From an uncultured Bermanella sp. (lineage in GTDB: Bacteria > Pseudomonadota > Gammaproteobacteria > Pseudomonadales > Oceanobacteraceae): DNA of 55,214 nt. The notes below the pieces were generated by a model. The model had not been told where the DNA came from, ran no database searches, and saw only the letters and a list, made by a program, of their open reading frames with translations. Each line of letters begins with the position of its first letter. The first letter of the stretch is position 1. Where the stretch lies: the NCBI GenBank assembly GCA_913058575.1, contig CAJXRF010000034.1, positions 1 through 55,214 of the forward strand, read 5' to 3'. Shown in pieces: positions 19,449 to 27,253 of this stretch. A program made the position numbers and the translations under genes.

Positions 19449-19480
19449 CAAAAAAATATACAAATTTTAGGAGAATTTAA

Positions 19481-19573
19481 ATGACAACACATACCTCAAC
19501 TTTAGGATTTGGCAATATGCCAACTCTTTAAAAAATAGTAACTCTAGCCAGTGCTGCATTACTGTCTATTTCT
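19481..19573 (+). pseudogene. Original N-terminus of the hydrolase, broken by an in-frame TAA
   Basis: An ATG at 19481, nine bases after AGGAG, opens a 16-codon frame (MTTHTSTLGFGNMPTL) that ends in TAA at 19529-19531. After the stop the same frame continues as [20 protein letters not shown], a classic Sec signal core with an AxA cleavage site, and runs directly into the hydrolase at 19574. The arrangement suggests either a nonsense mutation in the exported protein's leader, or a small deletion that fused a foreign N-terminus to a decapitated signal peptide. Confidence 0.6.
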
Positions 19574-20464
19574 ATGATGAGTTCAGCCAGTGCTAGCAAT
19601 CAGACACAAACTCAATTTAAAACGATAAAGGTAGATAACCTTGATATTTTTTATCGCGAAGCGGGTAAAAAAGATGCCCCCACCATTATTTTATTACATG
19701 GTTTTCCAACATCATCACATATGTTTAGAAATATAATCCCCACATTGTCAGAAAAGTACCATGTGATCGCGCCTGATTATCCAGGCTATGGCAACAGCTC
19801 TATGCCAAGTCTTGAAGAGTACGAATACAGCTTTGACAACGTTGCTAAAACCGTTGATAAGTTTTTAGAAAAAGTAGGTGCTAATCAATACATGCTATAC
19901 GTTATGGATTATGGCGCCCCTATTGGATTTCGAATTGCTGCTAAGCACCCAGAGCGAGTACAGGGTTTAATTATACAAAATGGTAATGCTTATGATGAAG
20001 GCTTGCGTGATTTTTGGAAACCTATTAAAGCCTATTGGAATGATAAAACTGCCAAGAATGCTAAAGTGCTAAGTGATTCGTTATTAACCATTGGTGCGAC
20101 AGAATGGCAGTATACAAATGGTACTCGCAATCAAGCGGCCATTAGCCCAGATAACTGGATAATTGACCAAGCTAAATTAGATCGCCCAGGTAACCAAGCA
20201 ATTCAGTTAGAAATGTTTTACTCATATGGCACTAACCCTGCGTTATACCCTGAATGGCAAGCCTATTTTCGCAAGCATCAGCCACCTACTTTATTGGTAT
20301 GGGGAAAAGGCGACTACATTTTTCCTGAAGAAGGTGCGCACCCTTACAAGCGTGACCTAAACAATCTAGAGTTTCATATTCTAGACACTGGTCACTTTGC
20401 ACTGGAAGAAGATGGTGACTTGATTTCAGAGTTAATTTTGAAATTCATGAAAACTAACAGTTAA
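19574..20464 (+). CDS. Alpha/beta hydrolase (haloalkane dehalogenase/epoxide hydrolase type)
   Basis: This 296-residue chain has the oxyanion motif [10 protein letters not shown] (about residues 42-51). The nucleophile elbow [13 protein letters not shown] has aspartate instead of serine, as in haloalkane dehalogenases and epoxide hydrolases. The catalytic histidine lies in [10 protein letters not shown] near the C-terminus. Upstream bases in the same frame encode most of a signal peptide but are cut off by TAA at 19529. If translation starts at the ATG at 19574 or 19577 the enzyme would stay in the cytoplasm, although no ribosome site is apparent there. The catalytic body is intact. Substrate unknown. 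Confidence 0.78.
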   Translation: MMSSASASNQTQTQFKTIKVDNLDIFYREAGKKDAPTIILLHGFPTSSHMFRNIIPTLSEKYHVIAPDYPGYGNSSMPSLEEYEYSFDNVAKTVDKFLEKVGANQYMLYVMDYGAPIGFRIAAKHPERVQGLIIQNGNAYDEGLRDFWKPIKAYWNDKTAKNAKVLSDSLLTIGATEWQYTNGTRNQAAISPDNWIIDQAKLDRPGNQAIQLEMFYSYGTNPALYPEWQAYFRKHQPPTLLVWGKGDYIFPEEGAHPYKRDLNNLEFHILDTGHFALEEDGDLISELILKFMKTNS

Positions 20465-20682
20465 AAATGATATGAAGGCTTTTTCTCAATAATGGCGAGA
20501 TATTTTGAATGATTAAAGAGTACGGGTAATGGTAAGTGTAAAACTTGTGGATTCTCTTACTCTTTAACATGCTGCTAGCTCTTGCTGAGAACTTTTAAAA
20601 AATATATTGACTGAATCTTAAATTAATATATTTCTTAAAAACGCAATATTACTAATTTTTTAATTAATTTAAGGAAATCCTC

Positions 20683-21321
20683 ATGGCTACTTTTAAACTC
20701 TATCGGCATGCAGTATCGGGTCACTCTCATCGAGTGCAGGTATTTTTATCTTTGTTGGGTTTGGATACACAAATAATTGATGTGAATCTGGCTAAGGGTG
20801 AGCATAAAACACAGCAATATTTACAGAAAAATATTTTCTCACAAGTGCCTGTATTAGAAATTCAAGATGAAGGAAAAGACATAACACTGGCAGATTCAAA
20901 TGCCATACTGGTGTATCTAGGGCGTCGGTATGATTCATCTCGTCAGTGGTTACCTGAAGATCTAGACAAAGCCGTAGAGATTCAGCGGTTCTTATCCATA
21001 GCCGCTGGCAAAGTGCTTTATGGTGCTGGGAATGCGCGTTTAGTGAATTTGTTTGGGGCACCTCTTGATCATGAATATGCCAAAAATATTGCAAATGGAA
21101 TATTCACACAAATCGAAAATCATCTTGAAGGAAAGGATTGGTTAGTGGGGGACCATGCCACCATTGCTGATGTGGCTAATTACACATATATCTCTTTAGC
21201 CCCAGAAGGGGGAATATCGTTGGAAAACTATCCTAATATTCAAAATTGGTTGAAGCGATTCGAAAGCCTTGAGGGTTTTGTGGCAATGAAATCCAGCCCA
21301 GTGGGGCTAAACGCACACTAA
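20683..21321 (+). CDS. Glutathione S-transferase
   Basis: This 212-residue cytosolic GST has an N-terminal thioredoxin-like domain (LYRHAVSGHSHRVQVFLSLL, then SQVPVLEI with the conserved cis-proline and DSNAILVYL for glutathione binding). The helical C-terminal domain has WLVGDHATIADVANYTYI, the N-capping motif typical of GSTs. A good ribosome site, AAGGAAA, precedes the ATG. It lies 219 bases after the hydrolase in the same direction and may belong to the same detoxification group. The electrophile substrate is not predictable. Confidence 0.9.
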   Translation: MATFKLYRHAVSGHSHRVQVFLSLLGLDTQIIDVNLAKGEHKTQQYLQKNIFSQVPVLEIQDEGKDITLADSNAILVYLGRRYDSSRQWLPEDLDKAVEIQRFLSIAAGKVLYGAGNARLVNLFGAPLDHEYAKNIANGIFTQIENHLEGKDWLVGDHATIADVANYTYISLAPEGGISLENYPNIQNWLKRFESLEGFVAMKSSPVGLNAH

Positions 21322-21419
21322 CTAAAGAAAAGGGGCATTGAATTATCTAAGGTGAATTTTGTCTATGCTTTAATAAGGGGTATCATGGCCCTAGAAGCAT
21401 GAATGGAGGTCTCTTTAAT

Positions 21420-21596
21420 ATGAGCAAAGCAAAAGATAACGTAGTGTCTCTAGATAAGGCGCGCTGGTCTAAGGAGCATTCACGTAAAGACGATATTATC
21501 GACGCCATGGCTCAACGCTTTGAAGCCGCATTGCCCAGCAAGGCTACACCGGTTAAAGATTATTTGAAAAAGAAACGGGCCAAGAAAAAACGCTAA
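21420..21596 (+). CDS. Small highly basic protein of unknown function
   Basis: The ATG at 21420 follows GGAGGT by ten bases, an excellent ribosome site, so the upstream ATG at 21399 is not needed. The 58-residue product starts SKAKDNVVSLDKARWSKEHS, contains a short amphipathic helix (IDAMAQRFEAAL) and ends in a lysine/arginine cluster (KKKRAKKKR), suggesting contact with nucleic acid or ribosomes. I do not recognise a named family. It is monocistronic. Confidence 0.7.
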   Translation: MSKAKDNVVSLDKARWSKEHSRKDDIIDAMAQRFEAALPSKATPVKDYLKKKRAKKKR

Positions 21597-21673
21597 TTTC
21601 TGGCTTTGGCCCTTGACAATAAAATTGTATTTCATAGCGGCAGTCAATAGTGATTAAAGGCTACAAACATGGT

Positions 21674-21973
21674 TTAAGCCGCCTCATTTTGTTCAATGCT
21701 TTTGCTTAAAAAGATAAGCAAGCTGTCGCTGATTTCCCCATTACTCTCTAGGTAATTCACCAAAAGATTATTCGTTTCACTCACCAGATTACTGTGCCCT
21801 GCAGAATCTTCGAACTCTTGTTGTATGCGTGCTACTTCAGGTGAAAAATGATTGCGCTCTTTTTCGTTGCCAAAGCATACCATGGCCGAAAGGGCGATCT
21901 CTGCTTGTTGGCGAGTGTTCACTAAGTTGAAAAACGGGTACTTTTCTAAGCCACTGTATTCAAGCGCTGCCAT
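21674..21973 (-). CDS. Hypothetical small cytoplasmic protein
   Basis: The 99-residue product is preceded by GAGGG. It is predicted mostly helical and acidic, with no signal, membrane segment or metal motif. Segments include NTRQQAEIALSAMVCFGNEK and SEISKSLLIFLSKSIEQNE-like helices at the C-terminus. I cannot name the family. It lies between two unrelated genes and is convergent with the small basic protein. Confidence 0.6.
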   Translation of the reverse strand: MAALEYSGLEKYPFFNLVNTRQQAEIALSAMVCFGNEKERNHFSPEVARIQQEFEDSAGHSNLVSETNNLLVNYLESNGEISDSLLIFLSKSIEQNEAA

Positions 21974-22186
21974 GGTGATGCCCTCTACCGAATAGCAAAT
22001 AATGCTAAATTTAAAGCGATTAATATAACTTTAGTTCAGGGCCATGGTTACGCTGTTGGTGGATTGTAAAGCTGTGTAGTGGGTGTGTTTGAAAAGGTTA
22101 ATTGATGGTGTGTGTCACTATAAAGATCCGCTAGGGCTTTAGAGTGACACCGGTTTGGCTATTGAGAACTCTGCACAGGTTTCTTG

Positions 22187-23275
22187 CTACACACTCTTTT
22201 TAGTTAAATATAGCCCACACTCAATATGGTGGGTGTAAGGAAATTGGTCAAACAAAGCAAAACGCTCCACTTTGTGAGTTTGGCTTAGCACCTTTAGGTT
22301 TTCTTCTAGGGTGTCAGGGTTGCAAGAGATATAAACAATATTGGGATATTGGCTAATCATCTTGCAGCTGTCTTCATCTAAGCCTGCTCTGGGTGGATCC
22401 ACCAAAACAGTCCCAAAGTTGGCTTCTTCTAAATTCATGCCTTCAAGACGGCGGCGCTTGTGCTCACCGCTCATATGGGCAGTAAACTCTTCAGCGCTCA
22501 CGCGGGCAAAATCCACATTGGTGATGTTATTCATGGCCTTGCTGTCATTGGCGGCGTTGACAGAGGTTTTGCTGATTTCAGTGGCCACCACGCGACGAAA
22601 TTGATCGGCCAGTGCAATGGAGAAGTTTCCGTTGCCGCAGTACAGCTCTAATAGGTCCCAGTCAGAGCCTTTCACGCAGTCTCTTGCCCAGCTCAGCATT
22701 TTCTCATTCATCTTGCCATTGGGTTGTGTGAAGCTGCATTCAACTTGCTTGTATTTTAGCTGACGGCCATCTACATCTAAGGTTTCAATGACGTGGTCTT
22801 GATCCAGTAATAAGCGAATTTTACGGGCGCGGCCAATCAGGTTAACACCAAGTTGGGCTTTTAGCTTATTGGCCACCGCTAGCCACTCATCTTCAAGGGG
22901 CTTGTGATACAACAAAGACACCAGCATTTCCCCAGACAACGTACTTAGGTAGTCTATTTGAAACAACTTGTGCTTCAGCATGGGGTCTTGGTTAATGGCC
23001 TCCATAAGCTTGGGCATAAGCTCATTAATGGCCACACTTGCAATGGGAAAGTCGGTGACTTCCATGGGGTCATTCTTGGTGCCAGGCTTAAACATGGCGT
23101 GAAAACATCTTTCACCCTCATGCCAAATACGAAACTCGGCTCTTAATCGAAAATGAGTGGGCTCACTGGCAAACACTTGTAAGGGCGGAATATTAAATTG
23201 ATTGAATTGAGACTCAATGCGTTGCTGCTTTTCAGCCAATAGGGCGTCGTATTGATCTATTTGGATTGACTGCAT
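22187..23275 (-). CDS. trmA: tRNA (uracil-5-)-methyltransferase
   Basis: TrmA makes 5-methyluridine at position 54 of tRNA using SAM. The ATG at 23275 gives 362 residues (E. coli TrmA has 366); the longer open frame to 23503 has no homology and is excluded. The N-terminal substrate domain is followed by the SAM-binding motif LLELYCGNGNFSIALADQF (about residues 211-229), the VDPPRAGLDEDS motif and the catalytic cysteine motif YISCNPDTL (about 318-326). All catalytic parts are present. It diverges from tesB. Confidence 0.95.
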   Translation of the reverse strand: MQSIQIDQYDALLAEKQQRIESQFNQFNIPPLQVFASEPTHFRLRAEFRIWHEGERCFHAMFKPGTKNDPMEVTDFPIASVAINELMPKLMEAINQDPMLKHKLFQIDYLSTLSGEMLVSLLYHKPLEDEWLAVANKLKAQLGVNLIGRARKIRLLLDQDHVIETLDVDGRQLKYKQVECSFTQPNGKMNEKMLSWARDCVKGSDWDLLELYCGNGNFSIALADQFRRVVATEISKTSVNAANDSKAMNNITNVDFARVSAEEFTAHMSGEHKRRRLEGMNLEEANFGTVLVDPPRAGLDEDSCKMISQYPNIVYISCNPDTLEENLKVLSQTHKVERFALFDQFPYTHHIECGLYLTKKSV

Positions 23276-23569
23276 GAAAAGACTACCGAGTGCTGATTCG
23301 AAAAGGGGCGCATTATACGGCAATCCCTCAATAGGACATAGCGCCTTAGACTTAGCATGATGGGAAAGCACTAATGAGCTTAATAGTGAGCTAAAATAAC
23401 AATAGCAGTGATATTGACGGTATTTACCACTAGACAAACCGCGACGCCCTGTAAATATGACCAATAATAGAGTTTTTGGGTAAAAAGCTGGACTTTCAAA
23501 CACTTGTTTTAATACCCTGTATGGCTAAATTGAATACTAAGTAAAAATCATGAGTATAAGGAGCAAGGC

Positions 23570-24451
23570 ATGAACCCTGTTACACAGTCGTTAATCGACT
23601 TATTAAGTGTAAAATTGCTGCATCAAGGTCCCTCTACTTATTTGTATCGCGGAGAGTGCGAAGACTTGGGCTTTCGCAATTTGTTTGGGGGGCAGATATT
23701 AGGCCAGTCGTTATATGCTGCCATGCAGGCTGCCCCTGAGGGTTTCTTGCCCCATTCTATGCACGCTTATTTTTTGTTGCCGGGTAATGTGAAAAGCCAT
23801 GTGGATTATAAGGTGGAAATTTTACGCACCGGTCGCAGTTTTGCCTCAGTTCGGGTAGATGCCATTCAAGACGGTAAGATTATTCTGACTCAAAACACCA
23901 GCTTTCAAGTGCCAGAAGAAGGCTTAGAGCATCAAGACACCATGCCTGAAGTAAAAGGCCCTGAAGGCATCATGTCTCAATTAGAATTAACCCGTAAATT
24001 TGCCGAGATGATTCCTGAGACCATTCGTGAAAAGTTCACGGCGGAAAAGCCTTTGGAAACCCGCCCCATTAACCCCATCAATGTCTTTAACCCAGATAAG
24101 CGCGAGCCTAAAAAAGAAGTGTGGTTTAAGCCCATTAACGATTGGGGTACACAAGAGCAGGCTTTGCACTATTCGCTATTGGCGTACAGTTCAGACTTTC
24201 AATTGTTGGGAACCGCTTTACAGCCCCATGGTGTTTCTCACTCTAATAAGGCGCTGCAATTGGCCAGCTTAGATCATGCCATTTGGTTTCATCACCAGCC
24301 ACGTATTGACGATTGGATGCTGTACAGCACGCAAAGCCCAGCGGCTTCTGGTGGTCGTGGCTTAAACTTTGGACATATCTATCATAACGATGGCCAACTT
24401 ATGATGTCGGTGGCGCAAGAAGGCTTGATGCGCATTCGAAAAGAAAAGTAA
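23570..24451 (+). CDS. tesB: Acyl-CoA thioesterase II
   Basis: TesB hydrolyses acyl-CoA thioesters to free fatty acids in the cytoplasm. The 293-residue protein has the double hot-dog layout: the first domain with FGGQILGQSLYAAMQ (about residues 40-54) and a second with LAYSSDFQLLGTALQPHG, where the aspartate is the expected catalytic residue. LDHAIWFHHQPRIDDWMLY and SPAASGGRGLNFGHIY are also typical. AAGGAG precedes the ATG. A second thioesterase follows after a strong inverted repeat. Confidence 0.94.
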   Translation: MNPVTQSLIDLLSVKLLHQGPSTYLYRGECEDLGFRNLFGGQILGQSLYAAMQAAPEGFLPHSMHAYFLLPGNVKSHVDYKVEILRTGRSFASVRVDAIQDGKIILTQNTSFQVPEEGLEHQDTMPEVKGPEGIMSQLELTRKFAEMIPETIREKFTAEKPLETRPINPINVFNPDKREPKKEVWFKPINDWGTQEQALHYSLLAYSSDFQLLGTALQPHGVSHSNKALQLASLDHAIWFHHQPRIDDWMLYSTQSPAASGGRGLNFGHIYHNDGQLMMSVAQEGLMRIRKEK

Positions 24452-24479
24452 TCGACACTTACCTTTATAAATAGCAGCC

Positions 24480-24517
24480 GTAAAAGAGTGGCAGTGGTGA
24501 CACTGCCACTCTTTTAC
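24480..24517. terminator. Long perfect inverted repeat after tesB
   Basis: GTAAAAGAGTGGCAGTG and CACTGCCACTCTTTTAC are perfect 17-base arms around a GTGA loop, 28 bases after the tesB stop. The T tract lies inside the stem rather than after it, so it may act as a terminator or a 3'-end stabiliser. The next gene starts 38 bases later. Confidence 0.7.
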
Positions 24518-24555
24518 GCTTTATATCTCGACCCCTTAACACCCAAAGGCTTTTT

Positions 24556-25098
24556 GTGAATTTGTATGTTCGTATGGTGCGCATATTGTTGCGCCAATTA
24601 TGGTGCAAGAAAATGGATGCACCGTTAACCCGTCGCTTTATATTTTTTAGAGCTTGGTTACACGATTGTGATTTTAATTTGCATTTAACCAGTTCCCGCT
24701 ATTTTGCCATGATGGATTTGTGCCGCATGGACTTAATGATGGGCTTGGGCATGACCAAAAATATTCTAAAATACAAATGGAAATTTGTCGTAAATGCCCA
24801 AGAAATTACCTATATAAAAGAAGTATCGCCATTTTCACGCTTTCGCATTAGCTCGCAAATTCTGGGCTGGGATGATAAATACTTTTATGTGGAGCACCGA
24901 GTTGCTAGCAAAGGAAAACTGCATGCCATTGCCCATATTCGCATTGCCGCTTTGCAAGGTGGCAAAGTGATTAGTATGAAAGAGGTAATGCAAAGCTGCG
25001 GCTTTGATATTGCACAACCTCCTGAAGTGGAAGCCATTAAAATTTGGAAGCAGTTATTGGATCATAAAAAATGGTCGAATTTGAAAGCTAAAAAGTAG
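24556..25098 (+). CDS. Hot-dog thioesterase-like protein (4HBT_2/THEM6 type)
   Basis: This 180-residue protein starts with GTG, preceded by AAAGG. It resembles acyl-CoA thioesterases of the PF13279 (4HBT_2) group: DCDFNLHLTSSRYFAMMDLC (about residues 38-57) contains the D-N-H pattern used in this fold, and VNAQEITYIKEVSPFSRFRI follows. The N-terminal MVRILLRQLW stretch is amphipathic and may touch membrane. It follows tesB in the same direction. Substrate unknown. Confidence 0.82.
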   Translation: MNLYVRMVRILLRQLWCKKMDAPLTRRFIFFRAWLHDCDFNLHLTSSRYFAMMDLCRMDLMMGLGMTKNILKYKWKFVVNAQEITYIKEVSPFSRFRISSQILGWDDKYFYVEHRVASKGKLHAIAHIRIAALQGGKVISMKEVMQSCGFDIAQPPEVEAIKIWKQLLDHKKWSNLKAKK

Positions 25099-25200
25099 CT
25101 TAAATTTTTATTGTTGTGGCGTTTTTTCAAGCATAAAAGTATTTAGATCAGTAGGTGACTCGAGTACTGTGACTTAAGGATACTCACGTCATTTACTTTT

Positions 25201-25361
25201 GGCATTATCCTAATAATAACGTCCTGCATGATTAGGATACATGCCCTTCATGGTATTACCCTAATAATTGCTCCCTGCATTTTTAGGATACATAACCTCC
25301 ATGGTATTACCCTAATAATTGCATCCTGCATTTTTAGGATACATACCATCCATGGTATTAG
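25201..25361. repeat. 51-bp tandem repeat, about three copies
   Basis: Units begin at 25223, 25274 and 25325 with a strict 51-base period; a degenerate partial unit precedes them. Each carries CCTGCAT, TAGGATACAT, then CATGGTATTA; CCCTAATAATTGC follows in units 1 and 2. The third unit contains ATACCAT-CC-ATGGTAT, a perfect hairpin, and the first can form the outer part with G-T pairing. The array lies between two convergent genes and touches the stop of the minus-strand gene. Because 51 is a multiple of three it opens a plus-strand frame, but that frame is not protein-like. Confidence 0.85.
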
Positions 25362-25606
25362 TCCTGAAGGAAAACGTTGCGCTCGGCTTTACTTTTCGCG
25401 TCGTCGCTGTTTTTGTATTCATTGTAACTGTCAACACTCTTGCGATTTTTATAGAAATCTTCTGCTAAAGAAGGAGGCTCGTAATTCATCATGTACACCG
25501 CTGCAAACACCAGTATACCTGCCACGCTTGCAATAAAAATTATCTTATTGCGCTTCGCAAGTTCTTCAGGGCTTTTGGCTTCTTTGTCTTGTTTCTTTTT
25601 AGCCAT
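25358..25606 (-). CDS. Small single-pass membrane protein
   Basis: This 82-residue protein has a basic N-terminus (MAKKKQDKEAKSPEELAKRN), one membrane helix (IIFIASVAGILVFAAVYMM, about residues 22-40) and a polar C-terminal tail rich in Lys, Asn, Asp and Ser. A ribosome site (AGAGAGG) lies upstream. No known family is apparent. The stop codon lies at the edge of the 51-bp repeat array. Confidence 0.65.
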   Translation of the reverse strand: MAKKKQDKEAKSPEELAKRNKIIFIASVAGILVFAAVYMMNYEPPSLAEDFYKNRKSVDSYNEYKNSDDAKSKAERNVFLQD

Positions 25607-25797
25607 ATCAAAACCTCTCTTTAATCTGGGCGTTGTTTAATAACCGAGTTTCTAGGGGGGATAAGCCCTGTAAACTCAATTTAGATAAATTGCATGAAAT
25701 ACAAGTCAGCAGCAATGGGGTTGGGTCGAGGCAATGTTTAAGCAGGTTTTCCATAACCGAGTCCTTGGTCGTGTTGTTTACAGAGCATTGGATAAAA

Positions 25798-27078
25798 TCA
25801 ATGTCTATTAAATAGCATAGCAGAGCCCTGTTTATATTCCTGTTGGGTACTTAAAAGGCTATGGCCATGGGTAATTAAGTCGCTTAAGGCTCGGCCACTG
25901 CCGCAGCCTAATGTCCAACCTAAGCTGCCGTGTCCGGTATTTAACCAAAGGTTTGGGTAAGGGGTGGCACCCACGTAGGGCAAATTAGACGGTGTCATGG
26001 GGCGCAGGCCACACCAGTAGCGGGCAGTGTCAAAGCCCCCTATGCCGGGCAATAATCGTTTTGTTTTTTCTACTAAAGCGGCACATCTCGCCTCATTGAG
26101 GCTAAGGTCGTAGCCGGCTAATTCGGCGGTGCCTGCCACTCTTAGTTGATCTCCTAAACGTGTATAAACGATTTTATTGGCTTCATCGGTAAGGCTAATA
26201 TGATTGGCTTTACTAGGGTTCTGCATTGGGACGGTAATGCTATAACCCTTCACTGGGTATAAATTTAAACTCACCCCCAAGGGTTTTAGCAGCGGCACAC
26301 TGTCGCAGCCACAGCACATGATGATGTGAGGCGCGGTAATGATGTCGCGGCGGTTATCTCGTTGCACTTGTGCCTGCACTAATCCGCGCTCGTGATGAAG
26401 GCTTTCAATGCGAGTACTGTATTGAAAATCTACCCCCATGCTTTTGCAAACGGTTTCTAGTTCTTGGCAAAATACATGGGCATCGCCACTGCCATCTTTT
26501 GGTGTGTAAGTGGCACCCACTAATTGATTGATATGGGACAAGCAAGGCTCTAAGGCAATGGCCTCTTGAGCGCTGATTACCTGACGGTCACAGCCGTATT
26601 GGCGCATGATATCAGTGCTGTATTTGGCGCGGTCAAAGGCTTCGTGAGTACGATAAAATTGCATGATGCCTTTGTTTATAGCTTGGTATTGTAAGTTGTG
26701 TTGCTGGGTTATTTGACGTAACAACGTACGGGAATATAGACCTAGTTGTACCAATTGTTGGACATTGCTTTTATAAAAGGCCGGGCTACATTGCAATAAA
26801 AACCCGAATATCCAGCGCCATTGTTGCCAATGCCACTGGGGGTGAATAAGGAGGGGAGCGTCTTTTTTTAACAACCACCCTAAGGCTTTACGGAGTGTAC
26901 CCAACTGGGCCCATGGTTCAGCAAAACTGACCGATATTTGTCCGCCATTGGCATAGGATGTTTCATTTCCGGCTATAGGCTGCCTGTCTACCACAAGGGT
27001 TTTCAAACCAGCATTCGATAACCAGTAGGCCGTGTTTAATCCCACGACACCAGAGCCCAACACAATTGCATCGTACAT
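25798..27078 (-). CDS. dadA: D-amino acid dehydrogenase-like FAD oxidoreductase
   Basis: The enzyme of this family oxidises D-amino acids and passes electrons to the respiratory chain. The ATG at 27078 is preceded by AAGGGGGG and starts directly with the FAD-binding motif MYDAIVLGSGVVGLNTAYWL. The 426-residue protein has the DAO fold, with ETSYANGGQIS (about residues 40-50) typical of DadA and a C-terminal WCGLRPMTPSNLPYVGATPY and NTGHGSLGWTLGCGSG. Length matches DadA (about 430). No alanine racemase (dadX) is adjacent, so the gene symbol is a best match rather than proof of substrate. Confidence 0.85.
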   Translation of the reverse strand: MYDAIVLGSGVVGLNTAYWLSNAGLKTLVVDRQPIAGNETSYANGGQISVSFAEPWAQLGTLRKALGWLLKKDAPLLIHPQWHWQQWRWIFGFLLQCSPAFYKSNVQQLVQLGLYSRTLLRQITQQHNLQYQAINKGIMQFYRTHEAFDRAKYSTDIMRQYGCDRQVISAQEAIALEPCLSHINQLVGATYTPKDGSGDAHVFCQELETVCKSMGVDFQYSTRIESLHHERGLVQAQVQRDNRRDIITAPHIIMCCGCDSVPLLKPLGVSLNLYPVKGYSITVPMQNPSKANHISLTDEANKIVYTRLGDQLRVAGTAELAGYDLSLNEARCAALVEKTKRLLPGIGGFDTARYWCGLRPMTPSNLPYVGATPYPNLWLNTGHGSLGWTLGCGSGRALSDLITHGHSLLSTQQEYKQGSAMLFNRH

Positions 27079-27253
27079 TACGCCCCCCTTGCTCACGGGC
27101 CAAAAATCATCTGGTTTAGCGAAGGCCAACCATATGATTCGCCAACAATGAGTCAGTGGATGATTGCGTTGATTCCTGTTTTAAACATATATGCGAATGC
27201 CCAATTTTTCAATGATGCTACGCTTATAAAAGAGGAATGTTGGATACATAGAT

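Noticed and set aside
23276-23503. N-terminal extension of trmA
   Set aside because: The extra 76 codons have no similarity to TrmA and the family length is reached from the ATG at 23275; the extension is probably untranslated leader.
25228-25536. Plus-strand ORF across the 51-bp repeat
   Set aside because: The frame is open only because the repeat is a multiple of three; the rest is antisense to the small membrane protein gene.
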